Source: Dryococelus australis
Taxonomy: Eukaryota; Arthropoda; Insecta; Phasmatodea; Phasmatidae
DNA length: 64,000 nucleotides
Reading direction: 5' to 3'
Assembly (NCBI GenBank): GCA_029891345.1
Contig: CM057006.1
Coordinates: 44,998,556 to 45,062,555, forward strand
The notes under the pieces are model-generated. The model made no database searches. It saw nothing but the letters and a program-made list of their open reading frames with translations, and was not told where the DNA came from. Position 1 is the stretch's first letter. Each line of letters begins with the position of its first letter. The translations under genes were made by a program, and so were the position numbers. This document shows positions 55,415 through 64,000 of the stretch, in pieces.

Positions 55415-55796
55415 TATCGTCTATTCGCGGTTTCTTCACACTTTTTGAATTAGACGTATGACGTGTTCGGTTATTTCATATATACATCACGTATTACAAA
55501 CGTTTTATACCTGTGTTAATATGAAAGTATTTTTTTTTATATTTACATTGAACTTTTATTTGTGTTCTGTCCATAAATTATAATATTTAATTTACTATTA
55601 ATAACAATAAAATAGAGAAAATAGGTGTGTTGGTAATGACTAGAAAGAAATGGCATGCACATTAATACTACGTTCTAGTGCGCACGAATCCGGTATGTTG
55701 TCTTCAGGTGTAATATTCTAGACGTATATAAACTTTGTTTGCGCGAGGCGGAGGAATATCTTGGAATTTCAGCAGGGCTACAGAAAAGTTCCTTCA
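55415..55796 (-). mobile_element. Family C MITE, right TIR lost
   Basis: TATCGTCTATTCGCGGTTTC, CACTTTTTGAATTAGACGTA, CACGTATTACAAACGTTTTA, GTAATGACTAGAAAGAAATG, GCGCGAGGCGGAGGAATATC, TCAGCAGGGCTACAGAAAAG. It ends without the GTAACCGTGAATGGAC terminus. Confidence 0.87.
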
Positions 55797-55940
55797 GGCT
55801 CAAAATGCTAAAATAAAATGCATTTTTTTTTGTTATAGTTTCAACGAAATTCGCCAACCCGAACACGACCTTGGCACTTCCAGTGCGCATTTCAAAGACC
55901 TGCGGGTGAATTTGTGGCGGCGTTCTCGTTTTCGGTTTGT

Positions 55941-56050
55941 ATGGCGGCCACGGACGGCGCTGAAGGGCGTGAACTCGCTAATGAGAGAGCGCCATTTCAA
56001 TTAGCGCGGCTAGAGCGTGCCGCTTACGAGGCCGGCCTACCCACCAATGT
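55941..56050 (+). CDS. Candidate first coding exon, unknown product
   Basis: GTTTGTATGGCGGCCACG opens a frame reading MAATDGAEGRELANERAPFQ then LARLERAAYEAGLPTN, followed by the consensus donor AATGT|GTGAGT at 56050/56051. Without splicing the frame stops one codon later (GTG TGA). The peptide is acidic to amphipathic and looks like a genuine N-terminus. The 5' half of the TISU motif is not matched. The minus strand is also open for 81 codons here with an Arg-rich translation, so chance cannot be excluded. It lies head to head with the minus-strand candidate at 53328, 2.6 kb apart. Confidence 0.36.
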
Positions 56051-58855
56051 GTGAGTCGATCACCGTCGAGCTGAGAACAGGAAACCCGGTTACTGCAAGG
56101 GACTCGTAAAACGTCGTTACGACGGCGGTATGAACTCCGCTTCCTGGAATGGCGTCGTTTACGACTTCTACCCTCTAAACATTTCACCGCTGTTTCCTTG
56201 ATTGTAATCTCCGGTTCTGACACGTGACTTGGAATGAACTATTACGTCCGACATCACCAGTCGTGATTTAATTCAGCGGCCTTACCGAATTCTTCCCAAA
56301 TGCTCTGTAGTGGTACAAGTTATCTTAAGTTTGCTTTGTGTTGTAAACGCATTAACCTGTCCTGTTTGCGAGAAATTAGCCCAAACAATTAAGGGTCGGC
56401 TTGTACCCTTTTGTAGGAATTCTTAGTTTTCGCACCATAATTTCGAATTCATAGTAATAGCCACTGCACGATTATAGAAAATTTACATTTTACGGGTTGT
56501 GTTGTCTGCTTCTTGTAAAAAGTCGAGAACATGTTTATATTTTATGAACACGTTCATACCTCTTTGCAAGCACGAAATAACACAGTGGAAATTATACATA
56601 CTTAATACAACTAGTAAATGGCAAGTTTTATATAATCAAACATCTCCAATGATATTCCCGTGAAACTGAAACTATAACACGGAAACTACGAATTTCTGCA
56701 AAAAAGTGAGGCAGAGCCTGAAGGGGCCTGTCTAACTGAGCTGTTTCCCACTTCTGAGGCAGAGAAGCGCGGGGACGATAAGGGCGACATTGACAATCTC
56801 GCATTCAACATTAAAAACTTCAGTGGGGTTGGGACATGTTAAAATTAAATACATTTAGTTTATGCAATATTACAACAAAGCAAGGATTTTATTTTATTTT
56901 TTTTAGTTTGACTTCCGTCCAGTGACTCTTTTCATGAATAAGTATTTTTTAAAAAATAATTTGAGACTGTAGTTAACATAAATAGATCGCGCTTGTTCAA
57001 AGTTCCCACCGATCACGATTGTGTATTTCCGAAAAGTTTCCTATTTCTGTACGCTTTTACGTTTTTTTATTCGATAATGTTCCGCAGAGTTAACGGAATT
57101 TGAGCCTGAGACTTTTCACGCAATCCCTCCCTTTTATTTAACAATTTATCGCCACTACGTGTGTAGTATGGCCATCGTAGTCAATGAGGAAATTATGTAG
57201 CGCCTCTTAAGGAAGGTTGTTCAAAAACAGTTTTTTTTCTGAATGGATTTTGAGGATATTTTATGTTTTCGTGATATAACTAGTAACTTGATAAAAATAT
57301 TAAATCATTTTAGAAATGTTAATATATATTTTTTGCTTAAATATGAAAATTTTAACTTAAAAATCTTGGTTAGTACAATTCAAAAAGTTATAATAGTAAA
57401 CGTGGGAATTTTGCTCTTGTAATTTAATGATAACATTGAATTTTTTACTCTCTTAGTAAAAACTCGAAAGAAAGGGAACAAATGCAAGGAAAACAACCAA
57501 GTTATTCTTCATAATGACAACCATTTCAGTTACCCTTAAGTGTACATTGGCAAGGTAGCAAGAAAGTTTATATAAACAAAATAATAAACGTAGAATGGCT
57601 CGTTCATCGAGGTTAACATGTAACATAACCTTTAAAATGTTTTTCACCTGGGGAAATGATTCAACCGATAATCCGAAGGAAGGTTTGCGTGACTCGGTGT
57701 AGAAATCACATAAAAGTTGACCAAATTTGATAAGAGTAAAATAAGCGAAAATAATCGGTACCACTCGAAATCAATAAATTTTCCGTTGGACGAACAGTAC
57801 AAAAGAAACTTTTCACCTCGTAAACATGATTATAAATAACAAATAGGTTTATTTATTTCGCTTCGCGTACAAAGCCTATCCACTGCCTTTATACCGTACT
57901 GGACGAGAAGTGAGAATAAAAAGTGTATCCAGGAAGATTAAAAATTATAAAGTGGCAGTACGTTAAAAGTGGAAAACAATTCTTCTTGAATGCCCCAGCA
58001 TTAAGGTCCCCCGCCTGCCTGCATCGTTTTTCGCCTTTTTTGGCCGAGAATCGCGGTAGCTATAAAGGTCACACTGGCACGCGATACAAGAGCTTCATCG
58101 CCGCTACGCGCAGGGCTCTGGACTGGCGTGCAATGTTCTCGTAGTGCTGCGTGTACCTATGGGACTTTCAGCTGTGAACGTATTATTTTATTGATAAGAA
58201 TCCGTAGCAAAGTTCAATGCAGGCTCCTGGCGTAGTTTGGCTCGTGTCCGGCTAGTATGTTTTAAGACACGGCAGTGTCTGGAAAAGCAGTTGTTTTCAT
58301 CTATATTGGAGGGCTCCAAAATAATATTTACAGCATTCATGGTAACTCTAAAGTACCATTTTCCGTCCTCGTCTGGCCTATATCTATTCGTATGTAAACA
58401 TACCGGAGGCACTTTGAGTAGTTTCGCCAACAAACCAAGATTCCACACACACACACACTGCAGCGCAGTTCTAGTGCCCGGCAGGCTGGCGAGCATGGCA
58501 CAAGCAGATTCGATCGCTTCAGGAGGCCGACCGTTTGTTTGTTAAAGCAGTGGTGACGCGTTGTGTAGTAGAAGCCCTGGGGGTTCAGGCCATGGTCTTA
58601 TCTCTTCAAGTGGGACTGATAAAGGAAGGGAGTCGTCACTAACATCTGGACGTTATCGCCCTTGTTTATCGAGCTGGGCTGCGGCCGTAGCCTCATTTCT
58701 TGCTGTTATCGTGGACATCCGCGGTGTAATCTTTACTTTGGCTCACGTCGCCCTACGCCTGATATTTTCTCGTAAAGCAAAAAAAAAAAAAAAAAAAAAA
58801 AATATATATATAGTTTTTGACCGAAGAATTCGCTCGATCGCTAGCTATAGCCGCT
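56051..58855. other. Unassigned 2.8 kb; intron if the 55941 exon is real
   Basis: GC-rich only up to about 56230, then AT-rich. A long A run stands at 58778-58801. The frames over 57453-57764, 58188-58545 and 58561-58914 show no domain and two overlap on opposite strands. No acceptor-plus-frame combination stood out. Confidence 0.35.
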
Positions 58856-59460
58856 TGCACCGAGAAAAAGGTTTTGCGGAACTGAACAAAGTTTGTTTGG
58901 TGCTACCAAATTAATTGTTTGTATAGGGGCGATAGAATATTTCGTTGAAACCAAATAATTATGTTCTTACTTATTTGGTTGCCACAAAGATTTGGTGGGT
59001 GCAACGAAAGATTTGTTTGGACCTACGTTCACTAAAAAGTTTCGGTTAGTATAAAAAAATTAAATTAGAAGCTCGACTGAGTTTCGAAACCCAGATCGTT
59101 TGCGCCGGAGCGCTATCGTGTAGCCACCTCAGCTAACATGACTATTGATGAAATGTTGCTGGCCTGAATCGCTTCCCACGTTTCAAATACCGAACAACGT
59201 ACTTCTTTGTTCCCTGTTGAGTGTTGTATTAGGATGTTTTTATACCATTATCAACCTTGGTAATTTCACTAACACGCACGATTCGTCACAAAAAAATACA
59301 CGCACTCTAGCTGTATTTTGGAACGAAGGCAGTCAAATGAGTTGCCAAATATACACTTGATTCAAATCAATATTTTGTGGACAGTATGATTTCCTTTTGG
59401 TCAACACAGAATTTTTGTTTACTCAACGAGATATTTTGTTGGGGAAATCTTAGCTAATGG
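58856..59460. mobile_element. Element F copy 2, 3'-truncated
   Basis: CACCGAGAAAAAGGTTTTGC, CTACCAAATTAATTGTTTGT, ATTTGGTTGCCACAAAGATT, TTTGTTTGGACCTACGTTCA, then the tRNA-like block and CAATATTTTGTGGACAGTAT. It follows element F copy 1 (16903) but lacks the right terminus. Confidence 0.6.
59071..59142 (-). other. tRNA-like segment inside element F copy 2
   Basis: Minus strand reads GTTAGCTGAGGTGGCTACAC (A-box-like), AGCGCTCCGGCGCAAAC, then GATCTGGGTTTCGAAACTCAG (B-box region with one extra T). It corresponds position for position with the block in element F copy 1. Confidence 0.55.
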
Positions 59461-60530
59461 TAATGGTTTCTCAGTTGTAATTCTGTAGCAAAAATCCCAC
59501 GAAGTCTGATCTCGCCAGCGTCATGGTTGCATGTGTTAATCTTAAGGACTGTAATCCTACGGACTAGCTTATCAAGACCGTTCGAGTGTCTAAAATTTTC
59601 TTCTACATTTTTAGCGTATTACATCCGTTACTCGTTGTGATATGAAGTAGTATGAGAAAAATATAACCACGGAGGAAAATGATTTTTCTAAAACTAAACA
59701 AGATTAGTGCTTGTTTTATTAGAATATCTCGGAGTCGTGCGGTTTGCTCGTATCTAAATTTTAACTTTAATGGTAATTTTTTTTTTGATATTACCTAGAA
59801 TTCAAACCCTTAATGCACGTGAATGCAAGTGTCGGATGTAAAAAAAATTACCAACATTACACGCCTGTTATTCGACATAAAATTCGTGTTTAAATAACTT
59901 TTTGAAATTTGCACCAATCAAGATTTGAAGTGTAAATTATCATTTATGCTAAAATAAAATTCCATAATTACCAGGTTTTTAAATCAAATTATTGTCGATA
60001 CATACCTTAAATATACGTATTACTTAGTAGGGTCATCACAATAGATTGTGTATACTTCTAAGACAGTAAAATTGTAACTTTGACGTGAATTTATGCAAAA
60101 ACTATCTGATCGATATTTTTTGCGAGGAAAGACTAATCGCTGATAATGTCTAGAAGTTGAATAGTAGTGTTACAAATACAAATTAACAAATTTTTTCTTG
60201 GGCACGCTGAGAAGGGGAAGTATCCACGACATCTTCGATCTACGCATTTTCCTCATTAACTTTATTTTCAGAGTCAGTCGTGGCATAGGGAACATCGTGA
60301 CTTTGAAATCCAACTTTTTATAAATTAGTTTTACATCTGTAACCGTAATAAAATATTACCAATCCCACGAGGGAAAATACAGGTATAAGTTAAACCACGC
60401 AAATAAAAAAAACTCTGAGCAGTCCTCTGCGCCATTAGCAGCTTTAACTTTTTACTAAGCCTGGTAATAAATTGTCGCTGTGAAGATTTGTAAGAAAAAT
60501 GGCACGATATTTGAGGTGAGAAGGGCGAGT
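59461..60530. other. Unassigned AT-rich sequence
   Basis: Nothing recognised. Confidence 0.35.
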
Positions 60531-60875
60531 GGCGTGAAGCTAGCTTGCTGTGCACCTTGCACGCAGCAGTGACCTTGCCGGAGGCTGTTGACACGTCAAC
60601 GGCGCGGCGGCGCAAGACCCGACTTGACGTCAGGAAGCCCCGCGGTCACGGGAGGCTTCCTCCTGCTCGACGAGTCTCGCGACGAGCACAGCATTACAAC
60701 AACAATTAACAATGTTCATCATTAACTTGCTCCCTTCCGCCATATACAACGTGTTTCTAAAACATGGGGGCAGGCCGCACATTTCAGGGGTTGGTCTGCA
60801 CAAGTCTGGCGTGGCGATGTATCGACACGTTATTTGTTTATGCTGGGGCAACAGACGTTTAAAAGTAAACAGAAG
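60531..60875. other. GC-rich patch
   Basis: CpG-rich at 60540-60690 (CAACGGCGCGGCGGCGCAAG, CTTGACGTCAGGAAG with a CRE-like core). The 73- and 94-codon minus frames have no recognisable domain. Possible small promoter island. Confidence 0.32.
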
Positions 60876-61301
60876 TAAAAGCTGTTCACGGTAGAGTGAG
60901 CACTTTTGAAATCAACTTTACAAAAAGTTACTGCCTCTACCTGCATATTTTTAACGAGCACTTTGACTGTCTGTCAAGCGCCCAGTAAAGTTGGCAACGG
61001 CGAAGAGAAAGTAGTAGTTCCACGTGTTAACGTTAAATTATACGTATTAAGTAAACATTTGTGAATACTGAAATAGTTTATTTTACTCTTGGGTTTTTAA
61101 ATACATGTACCAGTAAGAACGAAAACCTTTGTAAAATATTTACTTCGCTAAAAATTGTACAGTTGTCCTTGACCGACGCACGAATAAAGTGATCAGGCCC
61201 ATGGTAACGTTAATTGTACATATGGTGGAAGAACACGCAGTATGTGTACAAGTCGATCTGCAGGGCCTTCAAAAGTGCTCATTTTACCGTGAAACAGCCT
61301 A
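60876..61301 (+). mobile_element. Family B MITE, full length
   Basis: TAAAAGCTGTTCACGGTAGA to TTTTACCGTGAAACAGCCTA, with ATCAACTTTACAAAAAGTTA, CAAGCGCCCAGTAAAGTTGG, CCGACGCACGAATAAAGTGA, GTACAAGTCGATCTGCAGGG. Confidence 0.92.
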
Positions 61302-62460
61302 TACACATTCGCTTATGGACAGTGTTTTAGATGAAGCCAGATGGTGTATGAAGCAGCGTGAAACTAAATAATCGGTTAAAAATAACTGAACATGAATGTA
61401 AGATCAGAACGTGACAAACGAGACAAAAGTCAATTCGCACTTAGTCTTTAGCGTACTGCATCAGTTTTGTAGTACTTTGTCCATACATAATGTTGCATAC
61501 ATTGATTGTGTGACAAGTGCACGTCACATGACCCAAGCAGTAAAACCAAAACGAATTGCTCAGCGTAATGCGTATTATGCGTGAAAAGAAACCTGAAGGC
61601 TTGTTAACGGGAATTTGGATTTTGATATAGACAGTTGTAAAAATAATGAATACTGCGTGGAAACATTTGCAGTTAGGACAAGCCACACTGTTATGAGAAG
61701 CTTTATCTCAAGAGCACAGTAAACCGAAAGAAATTCATTAAATGAATTCCACAACTTTGCGTAAAATCGGCATCCACTAACATTATTCAGGAGGATGTAA
61801 AACAAAGTATCCATATGAATCTGATTTTCTCAAAGCATTGTCAGACGGAGACATGCATTGACAGGTTGCTTTTTGTTATTAATGTTCCCACGTTCTTGGT
61901 AACGCATTCTCTATTTGCTAGAACACTTAACGTTTGAGTAATCTCTATTACAGGTTGCCCGAAACAGTTACATGGACTTAATTTCGTGCGATTTTAGTTT
62001 TTGTGTTTTCTGGAGTATCTGATGTAAGAGACCTCCAGCAAAGTGAAGGATTTGAAAATCCACGTCTTAAAATGTGCTGAACATTCCGGTATCCTGGTGT
62101 GTATGATTTTGAAGGAATTTAAAGCTTGAAGTTTTAAATTTTGTGCATTTTTGTTAAGATACATTTTAGGAAGGGGGGGGGGGGGAGGTCCGTTGCTTTC
62201 CCTTGGCGAAAGGAAACTTTAATAGCTTTCTAAATGACTTACGTGACTGAAAAAGACTGTTTTGGGAGTTTTATCTTCAAGTTGGACCCAACCTTGGTGG
62301 AAAATGCTGAATATAGCGCACGTAACTACCTCTGAGGTAAGTTTATCCTGGTTGCAATGAGGCTAGGTATTTTCGGTGCCTTCGCTTATGATCGATTTCC
62401 TGCGCGGCCGTTAGAAGGTTATCGTGCGACGTCATCAATCATTGAAATCTTTGCACAACC
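61302..62460. other. Unassigned sequence with G13 tract
   Basis: Run of 13 G at 62173-62185. The short minus frames over 61441-61814 have no recognisable domain. Confidence 0.35.
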
Positions 62461-62690
62461 TTGACATTCAGGGGCGGATCGATGGCGAGACAGAGCTATG
62501 CATTGCCGCCGAACCAGTTCGCCTTGCAGGCGGGCGCTAGGCTGTCCCGCTGTGCACTCGCGCAGGGTCTATTGCACCGTCTCGTGGCGAACTCTCTCCA
62601 ATTACGATGGTGTGATGGACTGTGTCCGTTGTCAACCACGAGAGAAAAAAATGCGCACACACACAACCACCCCCCCCCCCCCCTTTTTTC
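62461..62690. other. GC-richer patch with C14 tract
   Basis: Starts with CATTCAGGGGCGGATCGATG, which resembles a hAT terminus, but no matching right end was found. Plus frames (62461 and 62498) run into a C14 tract at 62670-62683 and have no recognisable domain. Confidence 0.3.
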
Positions 62691-62699
62691 ATTCCGTGT

Positions 62700-63160
62700 G
62701 ACAAAATCGGAAAAAAAAAAACTTCTTACAACACCACAGACAGATCATTATGAAAAGCTGTTTCCTTGTCAATAGAAAACAAATATGTATATAATTAAAA
62801 CGACAAAAAGACGGACAATCAACTTTTTACGAAACAAGCCAGACAACACAATTATGAAAACTAATAACACGACACAAATGAAAAAAAAAGAACAGTGTAT
62901 AAAACAACATCGGTGGAACACAGCTGAACAACAAAAACTAAAAACACGCATAAAAAAAACAAAATGAAAGACAAGTGAGGAAAAAGTATTCCTTGTCAGA
63001 TTATAAAACCAAATAATTCAACACTACGAACTACACAGGAACCACAAAAATATCGACGGAAAAAAAATGAACCCCAAAAATAATTAAGTCTTCACGACGT
63101 TTCTGGGCCTGAAATATGTCCCCTTCTTCAGGTGAGACACTGGAAGAACAATCGCAGTAG
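62700..63160 (-). mobile_element. Possible Penelope-like element terminal region
   Basis: Adenine-rich plus strand with many AAC/ACA words (GGAACACAGCTGAACAACAA), followed by TTCACGACGTTTCTGGGCCT, GAAATATGTCCCCTTCTTCA, GGTGAGACACTGG. The second part, read on the minus strand (CCTGAAGAAGGGGACATATT then AAACGTCGTGAA), resembles the 3' region I recall downstream of Penelope-like elements in arthropods. No protein-coding part is present. The assignment rests on memory of that motif only. Confidence 0.35.
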
Positions 63161-63340
63161 ACTGAACTGAGGTGGAAAACAGGTGGTCGTCAATTGACGC
63201 AGTTCAATCACACCATCATAGCATTAATTGATCATTGCCATTAGACTTCTTCAAAGTTAAAGAAATCTCTTTTCAATTGTTTTGTCAGCAATTCTGCAAT
63301 CTCGTCGCGTCACGAACTCTGTAATGGCTAATCTAGCATA
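63161..63340. other. Unassigned sequence
   Basis: Short AT-rich stretch, nothing recognised. Confidence 0.35.
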
Positions 63341-63880
63341 TTTTTAATCAACGTGTGAAAATTGTCAGTGCTGCTACCTGCGTATATTTTAACTGGTACA
63401 CTGACGGGGATCCACCCAGTAAAGTTGGTATAGGCTATTAATGGTAAAGTGAGCATTTTTGAAAGCTCTCTCATTTGGAATAATAGTCGATAAATATATT
63501 TTAATTTAGTCGTAGACGTTAACTTCTGAGTGCGGTGGAATATACATATATAATATACAATAAAATATACAATATTGATTTTAAATTGTGGTTAAAGGTT
63601 GAAATGAGGCTGAAAGAAAAAATTAACAATGTCCTCAAAAGTGCTTACTTTACCGTTGACAGCATATAACGATGATGGGGAAGTAGTTCCTTTTCTTAAA
63701 GTCGATTTAAAAGTTCCAGGTAATCATTCGTCAATACTAAAAATTGTCTTTTGATTTTTTTTTTTTTTAGAACTATTGGCAAATTTGTAAAGTATTTACT
63801 TTTCCAATAGTTTGCGTTACCATTGACCGATGCATGTAAAGGTTATGAGGTTTTAAATGTTACATTTTGGATGTACGAGT
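63341..63880 (+). mobile_element. Family B MITE split by family A, both ends eroded
   Basis: AATCAACGTGTGAAAATTGT, GCTGCTACCTGCGTATATTT, CACCCAGTAAAGTTGG, then a family A copy. B resumes with ACGATGATGGGGAAGTAGTT, CCAGGTAATCATTCGTCAAT, AATTTGTAAAGTATTTACTT, CATTGACCGATGCATGTAAA. Neither outer terminal repeat is preserved. Confidence 0.85.
63431..63666 (-). mobile_element. Family A MITE nested in family B, TA duplication
   Basis: TAGGCTATTAATGGTAAAGT to CTTTACCGTTGACAGCATA. TA stands at 63429-63430 and 63667-63668. Joining GTTGG-TA-ACGATG restores the B sequence seen intact at 45391. Interior GAATAATAGTCGATAAATAT and GAGTGCGGTGGAATATACAT. Confidence 0.95.
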
Positions 63881-64000
63881 TGTGGAACACATTCACTAAT
63901 TCGCATGGGAGGTCGTGGAAATCTTTATACCTCGGTAAAAGTTCTCCTGCAGCGAAAATTATTCAAATCTCTTGCTTTAATTTTTTTTTTCAGGCGTATT

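Noticed and set aside
62461-62500. hAT element starting CAGGGGCGGATC
   Set aside because: No matching right terminus or 8-bp duplication could be found.

Overview
This window looks like AT-rich, repeat-dense, mostly non-coding nuclear DNA from an animal, most likely an insect with a large genome. The reasons are the lack of bacterial-style gene packing, many short TA- and TAA-flanked DNA transposon copies (MITEs), tRNA-derived SINEs, long microsatellites, and one SINE copy whose 3' half resembles a SINE common in insects. A stick-insect-like (polyneopteran) source is my guess only. No complete gene can be read. Every long open frame is either inside a repeat, made of simple sequence, or lacks coding character.

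The main content is three abundant, non-coding MITE families that I call A (about 235 bp), B (about 420 bp) and C (about 400 bp). Their terminal inverted repeats share one core (TAGGCTGTTCACGGT in A and B, TAGTCYATTCRCGGTT in C). About forty full, partial or truncated copies are spread from end to end and cover roughly a fifth of the window. Two A copies sit inside B and C copies with clean TA duplications, which gives the TA target site and a relative age. Other elements are TAA-flanked PIF/Harbinger-like elements (57 bp at 7964, 577 bp at 14252, 1.57 kb at 14832, 348 bp at 32257), a related pair with GGATTTACAA ends (26836 and 52567), a 373-bp element with an 8-bp duplication (27296), a mariner-like MITE (25525), a foldback element D, and element F, which carries a tRNA-like segment. 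There are also tRNA-derived SINEs, a 5'-truncated LINE tail carrying the end of a reverse transcriptase frame (30819), and a possible Penelope-like terminal region near 62.7-63.2 kb.

Three short open segments could be first coding exons. Each starts ATGGCGGC or ATGGCAGC and ends at a plausible splice donor: 1666-1795 (+), 53136-53328 (-) and 55941-56050 (+). The last two are head to head about 2.6 kb apart. A CpG-rich patch at 46.1-46.65 kb with a perfect NRF-1 palindrome is the best promoter-like region. Further GC-rich patches lie near 0.46-0.83, 3.7-4.1, 7.6-7.9, 9.66-9.94, 25.2-25.5, 35.3-35.7 and 60.5-60.7 kb. None of the exon candidates could be assigned to a known protein, so if genes are present the window is mostly their introns and flanks.
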